A stretch of DNA of 64,000 nucleotides from Pomphorhynchus laevis (lineage: Eukaryota > Acanthocephala > Palaeacanthocephala > Echinorhynchida > Pomphorhynchidae). The stretch spans positions 30,182 to 94,181 of the forward strand of contig WNNJ02000592.1 of NCBI GenBank assembly GCA_012934845.2. The letters run 5' to 3'. Numbering within the stretch: position 1 is the stretch's first letter; the number at the start of each line of letters is the position of its first letter. This document shows positions 1 to 9,979 of this stretch, one piece after another. Under the pieces are notes generated by a model, which saw only the letters and a list, made by a program, of their open reading frames with translations, was not told the DNA's origin and did no database searches. Made by a program: the position numbers and the translations under genes.

Positions 1-354
1 TTATAAACAAAAATATTACGGAGCAGTTTAATCTTGTTAATTATATTTTTTAAATCTGCTGCATGATAATATGGGAAAATATCTGTTAAACATTGCCGTT
101 AATTAAAATACTAGCGGATCAATCGTATTTACGGTATTTTAAACGATGTGTTAATCTTGTTTGCTTTAATCTATAAAAGTTTATTCGTAATTTCTATTAA
201 ATATTTTATAAACAAAAATTCTCTTTTTTAATGCTAGTTTGGATATTTTGTTTCGTGTTCACCAAGTTTTTCAAAATAATATGTCATTTTTAATCTATTT
301 ATGTATAGAGCTGCTTACGACTAATATCTTTCCCGACAAATTACATATAGTATA

Positions 355-790
355 AATCACATCAATTAACTGGGTCTACGAATTTTGTACTAATATAAAT
401 TAAACTATAAATATTTTAATCTTAAGAAGCTTTTTTAATCTCAATTAAGCTTTTTATAATAAAAATTCTATAATTCAATTTTTATAAATTAATTAATAAA
501 TAATATACTGTGTATTCCAATAAAGATTAGAGTTATCTGGAGGACATCTTATGCTATCAGGTTTCGGCCACTATTCCTCGACATCAAAATAGCAAGGGCT
601 GAATACATGCTAATAACGAAATTTTACTTATGAAATTTAATTATTTAGAGCAATATCTTATTTAAACACAGAATATATTTATTTTTTATCAATAAAAAAA
701 TTTCACTCTGAGTTTAAATTTATTTTTAATAATATTTTTATTATTTAAGTATTTTACGGTTATTGTATTTTATATCCCCGTATATATTTA
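355..790 (-). mobile_element. Penelope-like element fragment, 3' end
   Basis: Minus-strand 3' part of the common PLE family of this window. It carries the terminal motif ctgggtctacg near 370, the structured GGCC-GAAACC segment near 575-590, and the very end of the RT frame near 690-770, where the terminal KFKL-type codons can still be traced. It is immediately followed by a second tail in the same orientation. Confidence 0.65.
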
Positions 791-804
791 CGCTTTACAC
801 AAAC

Positions 805-1010
805 AATTCAGCTTAGCAAACAGAGTTTACGTATTTTATACTATATATAAATTAAAAATAACGATAAATATAATAAATAATTATATAAGATTTTATAAAA
901 TTTATATTAAAAAAGTTAAAATTTAAGGTTAAAATTTAAAATAAAAGTCAATTCTTATGAATTAACTAATAAATAATATACGATGTATCAGCAGAAATAA
1001 AATTAAGAAC
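805..1010 (-). mobile_element. Penelope-like element, second 3' tail
   Basis: A second minus-strand tail, beginning with an actgagtctacg-like motif (here aacagagtttacg) and ending near tatacgatgtatcag, the start of the structured segment in other copies. Two tails in the same orientation so close together suggest head-to-tail copies, which is common in PLEs. Confidence 0.5.
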
Positions 1011-1833
1011 TAAAAGAAATAATATTTTAATACAAATCATGCATATATTTGAACATTATTAAAATCATGCAGTTATGATGACGGTGACGTCGATGTATTT
1101 TACTGCACGATAATTTAAAATATTATTCATTTTAAATTACAAAATTTTAATTATTAAAAACCAAATTAATTAATTAAAAATATAATTTGAATTTTCAATT
1201 CAACTTTTAATTTGTTGCAGCAGACAGGACAATAAAATTCTTAAAAATTACAGTAGATGTACGAAATAAGAAATATCGCTGGTTTCTATTCAAATATTTT
1301 ATGTAGCTTGAATAATAAATGCCTGTTATAGTAATTATTTCTAGAACGACCAACTTTTATCTCTGTATATATTTATATATGTTATTATATATTATTTACT
1401 TATTAATTATTAATAACTATTTAATTATTTATTTACTTTATTCATAAGTAGATATTTACTTTTCATAATTATTTAAAACAATTATAATCATAATTATTTA
1501 TTTTGTTTATTTACTTTTAATTATGATAAATATTTATTATTTATTTACTTTGTTTATTAGTAGATATTTACTTTTCATAATTACTTTTTACTTTATTTAT
1601 TTTCATAATTAATTTTCATAATTATTGCCAATATTATTAAGAATACCTGGAATTTTATATCTAAAACTTTATGCTTAATTATGTTGGTATATCTAGTTAA
1701 GTAGCTGGATAATATTTCGCATCTTTATTATCGCAATTTAAATTCAATGATAATATGTGATAAACAAAGACTCTTTTTTTGAATTAGTTAGTGCAAATTG
1801 TGTATATTCACTTAATAATAGAATATAGCTTAC
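1011..1833. other. AT-rich intergenic or intronic DNA with imperfect repeats
   Basis: No gene seen. The stretch 1380-1625 is low complexity, built of variants of ttatttactttattcata and tagatatttacttttcataatta. The latter occurs at about 1450 and 1560, suggesting an old tandem of roughly 110 bases. Confidence 0.5.
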
Positions 1834-1992
1834 CTACAATATTTACGGCATTCTCTATATTTTCGAAATAGTCTATTCTATGCCTAGAATACTGATTGGC
1901 TAATCTGGCTTTGGAAAAATTGAATGCTGTGGAGTTATTTTCAAACGGAGCACCAAGCGTAAGTAGAATATTTTTCCAGTTCATATTAAGTA
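1834..1992 (-). CDS. Candidate further exon of the LamG/EGF gene
   Basis: An open 159-base stretch between acceptor TTTTATTTAG (ends 1993) and donor GTAAGC (1833-1828), phase 1 at both ends. The peptide begins LNMNWKNILLTLGAPFENN and continues through FSKARLANQYSRHRIDYF to NAVNIV, with two possible N-glycosylation sites. It shows no recognisable domain. It is on the same strand as the LamG/EGF gene and its splice phases are compatible with one missing exon between it and exon 7, so it may be a downstream exon of that gene. It could also belong to another gene or be chance. Confidence 0.4.
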
Positions 1993-2530
1993 CTAAATAA
2001 AAATGAACTTAAGCAACTGACGGAATATGTAGAGTGAATTCTAACAGATACTGCATGTTAGAAGAACATATGTCTACAAAAACAAGTTATTAGTTTACAA
2101 ATAATAATAATTATGTAAAAATAAACGCTAGAGCTCTTTGTTCCAAAAGAATATACACAACAAAATAAAACACTAAAATTTGTTTAAAACGCTTCTAAAA
2201 TTACATCTATATTACCATATCACCACCCCTCCCCAAATTAATATAATATATGATACAAGTTACGGTAGTTTCTATTTGATCACAAATATTTGCAAATCAA
2301 TATTATTGATTTTAATAATATCAATCATTTTTTGTTTACTTTTATTTAAAATAACCAAAGATTTAAAAAAGCGTTCCTTTTATGAATAGTAATCCATATT
2401 TGTTCATGAAATAAGCCAAAATATCGCTTTTTCGCTTTCACATCGGCCTTTCATTTTTATCTACACTGCATAGACATTTAGCAGGTATTGATCGATTATT
2501 CTAAACAGAGATTATATATATAGAAAAAAA
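1993..2530. other. AT-rich DNA, no confident gene
   Basis: Contains a plus-strand open frame at 2180-2389 whose peptide has one hydrophobic segment (KSILLILIISIIFCLLLF) followed by KITKDLKKR, like a membrane anchor and basic tail. It has no ATG-supported context, domain or splice context I can defend, so I do not call it a gene. Confidence 0.4.
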
Positions 2531-2532
2531 GG

Positions 2533-4660
2533 TTTTTTTTTAAGTGGCAAATGTGACATCAGTCACTTACAAGCCCACTAAAATGACACAAATTTTTTTA
2601 TAAATTAGGATTCCGTAGAAATGTAAATAAACATTTTTTAAATTGTACATATGATGATGCAGTAACATTTGAGAGAAGATTGTTCCACAGTTTAGGCCCT
2701 GCAATCGAGTATGATCGATGCGCGGTGAGCGAAAAATGACGTGGAACATATAATCTTGATCTTGTAGAATGACTGCGAAGCGAAATAGAAGTTGTGGATT
2801 TACTGGATAATGTAGGTAAGATGAGCTGTTAAGGGGCGTTGGTATTTATGATATTCCACATAAAGCATGCAAGTTTAAACCTTATGAGGTTCGTGAAGTC
2901 TAGCGCTAAGACAGCGAATTAGAATAACGCGATATGTGATCGAATTTCCTTAAGCGAAAAATAACTCTAACGGCCGAATTTAGAATACTTTGCAAGGATT
3001 TAAGCGATGATTTCGGGTAATTAATAAGAAGACTGACAGAATAATCAAGTTTGGAAATCAGAAGAGAATTCACTAATTTCACCGTAGTGAGAGTATCGAG
3101 ATGATGCCTTACTCGCCTAATGTCCCTCAAAATCAGAAAACAGCATTGAGCTTCGTTTCTGATAAAAGGAAGAAATGACAAGTGGGAATCAAATGAAATT
3201 CCGAGAATAGTCATAGAATTGACTACCGGTAAAGTATAGTCAGAAATTTTGATTGAAATGTTCGGATCAGACAAAGAGTGAGATGTTATCCACACACGGG
3301 TTGATTTCTTCGTATTTATTACGAAACGTAATGACGTCAAATGTCTACAAAGATGATTTAGACAATCAGAAGCAATGTCTGCAAGGTCATTAACGGAAGA
3401 AGGATCACAGTCTGCATACAGCACGATGTCGTCTGCATATTGAATTAAATAAAAACCATAAGGAGAGGCTTTATATGTTAGGTCGCCAAGAAGTGTGAAT
3501 AGTAGAGGTCCAAGAACATAAATTTGAGGTACGCCGTGAGTGATTTGATAAGTAGATGAGAAAGTTGAAGATCTACCAGTTAAAAGATCTACCAGTTAGA
3601 TATGATTGGAATCATTTGATAGCACTATATGAGAAACCGTATCGCTGACGAAGACATGCAAGGAGAATTTGATGGTCAACGACATCAAAGGCTGAAGCTA
3701 AATCAAGTGCTATGATAAGACCAATACGAATCTTATCAATGGCGACAATTAAATGGTCAAAAATTTGAGTGCATGCAGTGAGGGTTGAATGATGTTTACG
3801 ATAAGCATATTGAGAAGAAGGAAACAGGTTATTTACCTTCAGATAGTCACTTATTTAATGTAAGATTATACAATCAAAAAGTTTAGAGATTGTCGGTAGG
3901 TGAGAAATTGGTCTGTACGAAGAAGGAATCATGGGATCAAGAGATGATCGCTTCACAAGTGGCCGTATAATGGCAACTTTAAAGGAATCAGGATACTTCG
4001 AATACCGAATTGACGAATTGAAAAGATTACACAAATAAGGTAGAAGTGTGTGGATGCAAGATTTCAACACATTAGTTGGGATAATATCTCGGATAGATGT
4101 CGTGTTTGGTAACCGCGTTAGTGCAGTTAATATTTGCTGAGGATGTATAAGCGTAAAGTAGAAAAGTTCCAGCAAATGATGATTCAAGACAGAAGAAAAG
4201 TCGTCATTAATGGAAGCAAGAGTGGAAATGTTTGCAGTAAGCTTATCACGAAGGTATTCAGCATAAATGCAAGGAGACAGTGTTGATTTCGGACATGAAC
4301 GTCCAAGTAAGTTTTTAATGGAAGACCACAAATTGCGTGGAGAAGAAGGAGATTCAATTTTTGCACGCCAGTAAGCAAATGATTTATGTTTCAAGAGCTC
4401 ACAGTATCGTTTAGAGCATCTCTGAAAGATAATCTGGCTGTATCTGCCAAAGAAACATTTCTTCGATGTGTTCTAAGATACAGGCGATGACAACGACGCA
4501 GTAAACGTTTGGCAGTGACACATTCACAATCAAACCAAGGAGCTTGATGAGAACGTCGTGGAACAAAAACCCTTAAAGGTAATATTTTATCAAGAATTTG
4601 GGTAATGCATGATTCAAAGTTATTCGCAAGAATACTTACAGATGATGAAGGAGACAAATC
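2533..4660 (-). mobile_element. CR1/L2-type LINE, 5' truncated
   Basis: Minus-strand non-LTR retrotransposon. From 5' to 3' along the element: an RT N-terminal region with SHQAPWFDCECVTAKRLLRR (4500-4560) and PSSYRPISHLPTISKLF (near 3900), the palm motifs LIIALDLASAFDVVDHQ (3680-3720), GVPQIYVLGPLLF (about 3510-3545) and QYADDIVLYADCD (3405-3445), then a thumb (2906-3420) and the CR1/L2-style C-terminus VPRHFSLTAHRSYSIAGPKLW near 2680-2740. A poly-A tail reads as a T run at 2533-2542. The endonuclease domain is missing. Several frame breaks separate the open pieces (2906-3424, 3855-4394, 4391-4657), so it is a dead copy. Confidence 0.8.
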
Positions 4661-4716
4661 TGTTTATATAAATCTGAATTGTTTATATAAATCTGAACTG
4701 TTTATACAAATCTGAA
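4657..4716. repeat. Three tandem copies of a 21-22 bp unit
   Basis: Three near-identical units of tgtttatataaatctgaat at the 5' break of the CR1/L2 LINE. Likely replication slippage at or beside the insertion junction. Confidence 0.6.
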
Positions 4717-4879
4717 TATATATCGCAATAACTTATATATATTTTATATTTTCGTTATTATCGTAACCGAAAATAGCAAATTGCAGAATTTATTTAATTT
4801 GACGTTTCACCCGAATATTCGCTGTATCTTCATTGATCCTCATGGCCATATTATCATGGATCCCGGAAAGTTGTTAACT

Positions 4880-5150
4880 TTAGATAATATACATATATAA
4901 ATTCGAATATAAGGTTAATGAATTTTACTAACGCTTCTTTAATATCTGCTAAAACTAAATTTGTATAAAGCGTATTAAAATCGTAAGTATTTATATTTTG
5001 AAATTGTATTTTATGCCATTATTAATTTCTAAGACCTTACAATATGTTTTAAAGTATGTTTTAATACTTAAAGTATTTTATTTATATAAACTGAGAGGTT
5101 TTTATGTACATTTAAAAGCACCACTTAAAACCTAGATTTTAATTTTAGGT
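4880..5150 (-). mobile_element. Penelope-like element fragment, RT middle
   Basis: Minus-strand piece matching the RT region of the copy at 62.8-64 kb: the peptide ALYTNLVLADIKEALVKFIN (read about 4975-4915) corresponds to TLYTNLDLVDIKDALEKLIN there, and upstream sequence around 5100 matches the region after the PKLHK motif. It is an isolated, diverged fragment. Confidence 0.6.
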
Positions 5151-5934
5151 TAATTTTTTTTATTGTAAATCGAACTCACATTCTGTTAATCTAAGTGAAA
5201 ATGAGTGTTCGTTAATTCGGCAAGTAAGGAATTTTTTAAATATCGAAACTTCAACTATGTACATTATTCCTGTATTGAAGTGAAAATCAGCTGTAAGGTT
5301 TGCTCTTGTCTTGGTAATAATTATTTCAATGTGAAGTCGACCGTTTATCTAAAATGTAAAGATAGATTTAATCATTTTAAAAATCATACTCGTCTTTTAT
5401 TAAAGTATAAGAATATGGACAACGCAAATAATAAAAACACAGCAGTAGATTTTCTGCCAAGTATGTGAACAAATCATTTATTTTGTTCACATTAGTGAAG
5501 ATGTCAACACATTAAAATATGCATGTCGCTCAATGCCTACGATGCATTATGGCATCATCCGAACCCCAACAGAAATTACCATCTCATTATCGTAGATTTT
5601 AAGTGAATGATAAAAGCTTTATTCTTATGACGACAAGGTTACTGTATTTAAAACTAGTTATACACTTATTATGCAATCATTCCGATTACGCTATAAACCT
5701 ATCGTAATTATCAATCATGTGTATTTTTGTCAGGTACAAACAACTCATGAGATTTTAGAACTTCAACGCAATCAATTGTCATATAATTCGATATAAATCT
5801 AATTTAGTGCCACGTATTTCATCCATATTATGTGGTTTATGAGCCTAATATAAAATATTAGTGCGTATTTTAATCTAGAATTAATTATCTAATCTAGAAT
5901 TAATTGAAATAATCTAGAATTAATTGAAAATTGT
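5151..5934. other. Spacer with one unidentified frame and a small tandem repeat
   Basis: A plus-strand frame at 5205-5468 (87 codons, non-ATG start) has several cysteines (SCIEVKISCKVCSCLGNN, VYLKCKDRF) but no recognised family. At 5871-5930 the 15-mer aatctagaattaatt is repeated about three times, next to the start of the following PLE. Confidence 0.4.
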
Positions 5935-7392
5935 GAATTAAGAAAGCTGCTATCAAAAGGGTATAAATATAGATTAAAAATAACAACGACAAAAATAAAA
6001 TTTACAGTTCGTTATATAATAACTTAAATGATTACTTTAGTAAGCTGATTAATAGTGAAAGCTCGAATATATCTAAGATAAAAATTTGGAAAGATTATAT
6101 ATTTGATAAAATTAAAAATAAAATGAAAATAACAAACAATTATAAAAGGAAAGATAAAATTAATAAAGATATGTATAAAGAACTTACTAAATTAAAGGAT
6201 AACTATATAATAACAACTATTGATAAAGCTAGTAATAACTTTGTCTTCATATGCAAAAAGCTTTATTATGATATACTAATGAAAGAGGTTAATTCTAATG
6301 ATTTAAATGTAAATCCAACATATGAACGTAGTGAGTTGAGTTTAGAAACAATTATTACAAGTCACTGTTCTATAATGGATAAAAAGGGTATAAAGGTTGA
6401 ATCAGATAATAAAACTATACCTGTATTATATTGGAATCCAAAATTACATAAAAATTATAGCTGACTTGTTTTTAAGCTTTATAGAATATGAATTTGTTCA
6501 TAACTGTGTAAAAACTAAATCTAAACTATGTAAATATGTGAAATGTATGTTTCGATACATTGATGATTTATGCGTATTTAATTCTAATAATTTTTATTTA
6601 ATTAGTTAACAAATTTACCCAGAAAGCCCTATTCTTAACAAAACTAATATTAATGATAAAGAAGGTGTATATCTAGATATGAACATTAAATTAACATTAA
6701 CTAAAACTACTATTAATTTATATCGTAAAGATGACATATTTAAATTACAAGAAACATATTTTTGCATGAGCATTCATGCATACCATATAATATAAAATAT
6801 AATACATTAAATAATGAAATTTTAAGAATTGCAACAATATGTAATGATATTGGCTTTCTTAAAAATCATTTAAATAATTTAATAGATACATATTTTAAAC
6901 TAGGTTACTATAAAAATAACATCAAGCAGAAAATAGTAAAATATATAAATCAACACAATAATATAAAGAATAAATTTAAACTCTTAAGTGGCAAATTTTT
7001 ATGGATGAATAATAAATAATATACTTTGCATTAGAATAAGATACTAGATAGTTATTTCAGAGGAAATACATCATTAGCATGTATTTGGCCCCGCTGCTAT
7101 GTTGGGTAGAGGAGTTAGGGGCCGAAACCTGATAGCACAGCAGTTCCTTCTGATGACCTCTAATTCTTATTCTGATACACGTCTGTTATTTATTAGTCAA
7201 TTCATAAAAATGACGTTTATTTTAAATTTTATTTTATTTATTTTTTTTAACTTGATTTAAATTATAGAAAATCTAAAAACAATTATTAATTTTATTATTT
7301 AATTATTAAATTTTGATTTAGCATTATTATGTTTTGTTTATTTTATAATTATATAACAATACGTAGACTCAGTTAGCTGATTTAATTTATAT
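5935..7392 (+). mobile_element. Penelope-like element, internally deleted copy
   Basis: Plus-strand copy running from a leader (gaattaagaaagctgctatc) to the tail motif actcagttagctgattt. The RT N-terminal part (6123-6464) contains NYIITTIDKASNNFVFICKK and the PVLYWNPKLHK motif, equivalent to the PKxHK region of Penelope-like RTs. The frame then passes directly to IADLFLSFIEYEFVHNC, so the central palm (the TLYTNL and IPMGDNSSP region present at 63.3-63.6 kb) has been deleted. FRYIDDLCVF, the catalytic Y-x-DD motif, is at 6546-6575. The thumb follows, to KFLWMNNK at 7016. The 3' UTR holds the conserved structured segment. No GIY-YIG domain follows the RT. Confidence 0.75.
7075..7195 (+). ncRNA. 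Conserved structured RNA segment of the PLE 3' UTR
   Basis: A segment kept in at least five PLE copies: 540-600, 7075-7195, 7545-7625, 10200-10300, 38005-38110. Two stems cross. Helix A pairs CTGCTATG with CATAGCAG (perfect in the copy at 10200-10300). Helix B pairs GAGTTAGGGG with CCTCTAATTC here, but GGAATAGGGG with CCTCTATTCC in the copies at 7560 and 38050. Two positions differ by compensatory changes (A-T to G-C, T-A to A-T). GAAACC directly follows helix B's 5' strand and GATGA precedes its 3' strand, which is the arrangement of a hammerhead opened at helix II, but the two intervening CC bases and the missing helix I make that weak. It may be an RT recognition structure. Confidence 0.5.
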
Positions 7393-7414
7393 ACTGAACA
7401 CAAAATACCATTCA

Positions 7415-8320
7415 GATCAGCAAACTGAGTATACGTATTTTACATTATTTATAAATTAAAAATAACGCTTAATAAAATTTAAATAATAATTATAAATAAT
7501 AAATTATTGTTATATAAATTATAAATGATGTTTAGAATTTGGAATAGAGGTCATCTAGATTAACTGCTATGTTATCCGGTTTCGGCCCCTATTCCTCAAC
7601 CAAACATATCATATACAAATACATGCTAGTGACGTGTTTTATCTGATGAAATTTGATTATCTTGTGTATCTTATTCTAATACAAGGCATATTATTTATCC
7701 GAAGATATTCCGCTTAAGAGTTTAAATTTATTTTTAATAATATATTGTTGATTTATATATTTTACAAATTTCTGTTTAATTTTGTTTTTATAAGAGGCTA
7801 GTTTAAAATATGTATCTATAAAATTATTAAAATACTTTTGATGAAAGACAATATAATTACATATTATTTTAATACTAAAAATGTCATTATTTGATGTATT
7901 ATATTTAATATTATATGGTATGCATGAATGCTCATGTAAAAATATGTTTCTTATAAATTTAAATATGTCATCTTTACGATATAAATTAATAGTAGTTTTA
8001 GTTAATGTTAATTTAATGTTCATATCTAGATATACACCTTCTTTATCATTAATATTGGTTTTGTTAAGAATAAGGCTTTCTGGATAAATTTGTTCACTAA
8101 GAGAATAAAAATTATTACAATTAAATACACATATATCATCAATGTATCGAAACATATTTCATATTTTTATATAATTTAGATTTATTTTTTACACAGTTAT
8201 AACATATTCTATAAAACTTAAAAACAAGTCAGCTAATATTGGCATGCTATTACATCCCAATATGCCAGCATTCATTTATATCATATATGAAGTAAATAAA
8301 AGCGTAAATTATTTGAACTC
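7415..8320 (-). mobile_element. Penelope-like element, 3' half
   Basis: Minus-strand copy. The open frame at 7691-8155 has FRYIDDICVF (Y-x-DD palm motif), YLDMNIKLTLTKTTINLYRK, the NIFLHEHSCIPYNIKY segment and thumb. Upstream, to about 8300, the diverged GCNSMPILADLFLSFI motif C region can be traced. Its tail faces the tail of the plus-strand copy at 5935-7392, so the two are arranged tail to tail. Merlin inserted about 200 bases beyond its upstream edge. Confidence 0.72.
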
Positions 8321-8537
8321 TTTTGGGATCAAGGTTCAGATCTCAGTTAATTTGACCTATCATTCGTCTATTTTCTCTGTATATGTTTCCGCTAATTGTT
8401 TTTATGGAAACATTCCAGCTTACAAGCGAATATTTTTTCAACTTTTGAAAACAAATATTGGAGAACCTGTACTGTATACAACATGCATTAATAACTGGGT
8501 AACTGGTGTTCGCAAGAAACTTTGGATCAGAGGTAGA
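8244..8537 (+). other. Unidentified open frame broken into by Merlin
   Basis: A plus-strand frame that starts in the antisense of a PLE fragment and continues through non-repeat DNA (peptide segments VNLTYHSSIFSVYVSANC and GEPVLYTTCINNWVTGVRKK). Before the Merlin insertion the frame would have stopped immediately at the target site (CTT TAG). A possible acceptor (AGATCTCAG) lies at about 8344. I do not recognise the peptide, and it may be a chance open frame. Confidence 0.2.
8516..8523. repeat. Merlin target-site duplication, left copy
   Basis: gaaacttt, identical to 9688-9695 at the other end of the element. Perfect eight-base match directly abutting the 25-bp terminal repeats. Confidence 0.9.
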
Positions 8538-9687
8538 ATTTCCCCCCCGGGGGGAAAATTCTACCTCTGATGAATAAAAAAATAAAAAATAAAAAAATAA
8601 AAAATAAAAAATAAATACATAAATAAATTAAAAAAAATAAATAAAATAAATAAATAAATAAAAATCGTTAATCATATTAAACTTTTATTAAATCAAAAAT
8701 TATATACTGATATTTCTCACGATTGTTATAAAATAAACAAAACTCTTTAAGGAAATTGGGTCTATATGTAGTTAATACCCCTTTCTGCTTCTTTATTTCG
8801 TTTTTTATTTGGCCGTTAAAGGACTCCACAGACTGAGTATGAGCACCAGTATTTTTATCAACAAAATTATATTTATGACATACTGTCTTATGTTCATATC
8901 CATTTTTATTTAATCTGCTATACGACTTGTGCTCGTCGGTCATTATAGTCGAATGGGGAAGCACTTGTGAGGATATTATGGGTAGAATAGTGGTTTGTGC
9001 TTTATCCGCGATTACTCTAGCAAAGGATCTTTCAATTTTATCCCCGACCTCGACAATACACAAAGCGTCGGTTCTGTTTGTGTAAGATCTTCCACGATGA
9101 GACTTACACTTGTAATTTAACATGGTTTCATCTATTTGCACTATTTTTCCAGGGCCACCAAGTTTATCTTCACTAAAATCAGTTTCCGGTATCAACTTAT
9201 TAAGTTTATAAAAAATTTTTCTAATGGTCCGATCCGATGTAATTTTAGAGGCTATTATTGAGTGTGTTGGCTGCTTCACACATTTCTTGATTAACACACG
9301 TAAAATAGTTCTAATATCAATCGAAAACCCATCAAAAAAACTTCCCTTTCGTATTGAAATGTATTTTTTTAAGTTTGTGCAGCCATTCTTATAACACCTC
9401 CAACCATATCCATCAATAGAACGTTTATAAAGACTAAGCTTCATATAAGTATCACAGATAATGCATTTCATAGACCGAACTAAATACCTTGAATCAAACA
9501 AGTGGTCTATAAAATCTTGCTGTGTTGAGCTAATTATTAGCTGTTCGTAGTGATCTAGGTTATCCATGGGGTAAATCTGAATTTTTTTATTTATAGTTTA
9601 GGAGGAAAAAAAGTAGCTGTTCGTAGTGATCTAGGGGGGGAAATTTTACCTCTGATCGCCTAGGGGGGGAAATTCTACCTCTGATCC
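8524..9687 (-). mobile_element. Merlin DNA transposon, apparently complete
   Basis: A 1164-bp element with 25-bp perfect terminal inverted repeats, each starting ggatcagaggtagaattt and running into seven C. It is flanked on both sides by the 8-bp direct repeat gaaacttt (8516-8523 and 9688-9695), the target duplication length known for Merlin elements (IS1016/ISXO2 relatives). It contains one uninterrupted transposase gene on the minus strand. Extra copies of the terminal repeat lie just inside each end: an inverted copy at 8551-8570 next to the left end, and one at about 9632-9656 next to the right. An A/T-only tract of roughly 95 bases follows the left end. The perfect repeats and open gene suggest recent insertion. 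Confidence 0.92.
8677..9567 (-). CDS. Merlin transposase (ISXO2-like DDE)
   Basis: A 296-residue protein from ATG at 9567, uninterrupted. The N-terminal part has a C-x2-C...C-x4-C zinc-binding cluster (C35, C38, C58, C63). The DDE catalytic core is visible as D146 in GKIVQIDETML, D211 in STIMTDEHKSY, and E248 in HTQSVESFNGQIK, the spacing and context of the ISXO2/IS1595 and Merlin transposases. The enzyme would cut and rejoin the element's ends. The ATG has a favourable context (CC before, GG after). The gene fills most of the element and stops about 150 bases from the left end. Complete residues and clean ends imply it could be active, but this is inference. Confidence 0.9.
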   Translation of the reverse strand: MDNLDHYEQLIISSTQQDFIDHLFDSRYLVRSMKCIICDTYMKLSLYKRSIDGYGWRCYKNGCTNLKKYISIRKGSFFDGFSIDIRTILRVLIKKCVKQPTHSIIASKITSDRTIRKIFYKLNKLIPETDFSEDKLGGPGKIVQIDETMLNYKCKSHRGRSYTNRTDALCIVEVGDKIERSFARVIADKAQTTILPIISSQVLPHSTIMTDEHKSYSRLNKNGYEHKTVCHKYNFVDKNTGAHTQSVESFNGQIKNEIKKQKGVLTTYRPNFLKEFCLFYNNREKYQYIIFDLIKV

Positions 9688-9695
9688 GAAACTTT
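9688..9695. repeat. Merlin target-site duplication, right copy
   Basis: gaaacttt, identical to 8516-8523. Removing the element and one copy restores a continuous flank. Confidence 0.9.
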
Positions 9696-9979
9696 AGATG
9701 TAAAGCTAATGCTAAAGTCTTATTAAGATGTTGAGTGAAGCACTAGATAATGTGTCTGTAAATTGTATATATACATGATTATGCTGACAAAATACAATCT
9801 TAATAATAAATATCATCCAACGAGTAAGCGAGCAATAGTTTGCTAGTTTCGTCATTTTTATTAACTTCCAATCTCATTAATTATATTGTGTGAGCCGGAT
9901 GTTTAGAACTGGATATGCACAAATAATTTTGAGAGATCAATAATTTGTAATTAATCAGCAATTATATATTATATACAAA

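Noticed and set aside
2180-2389. Plus-strand frame with a transmembrane-like segment and basic tail
   Set aside because: Short, no supported start, domain or partner exon. Hydrophobic peptides are common in AT-rich random frames.
4786-4880. Plus-strand peptide HPNIRCIFIDPHGHIIMDPG after an acceptor-like GCAG
   Set aside because: Looks coding and slightly cache-domain-like, but there is no donor in a good context, no partner exon and no way to confirm it here.
5205-5468. Cysteine-bearing frame between PLE copies
   Set aside because: No ATG start and no recognisable domain; may be PLE leader or chance.
7600-7680. CTGATGAAATTTGATT in the PLE 3' UTR (also near 62595) as a hammerhead core
   Set aside because: It is read on the strand opposite the element and has no GAAA partner.
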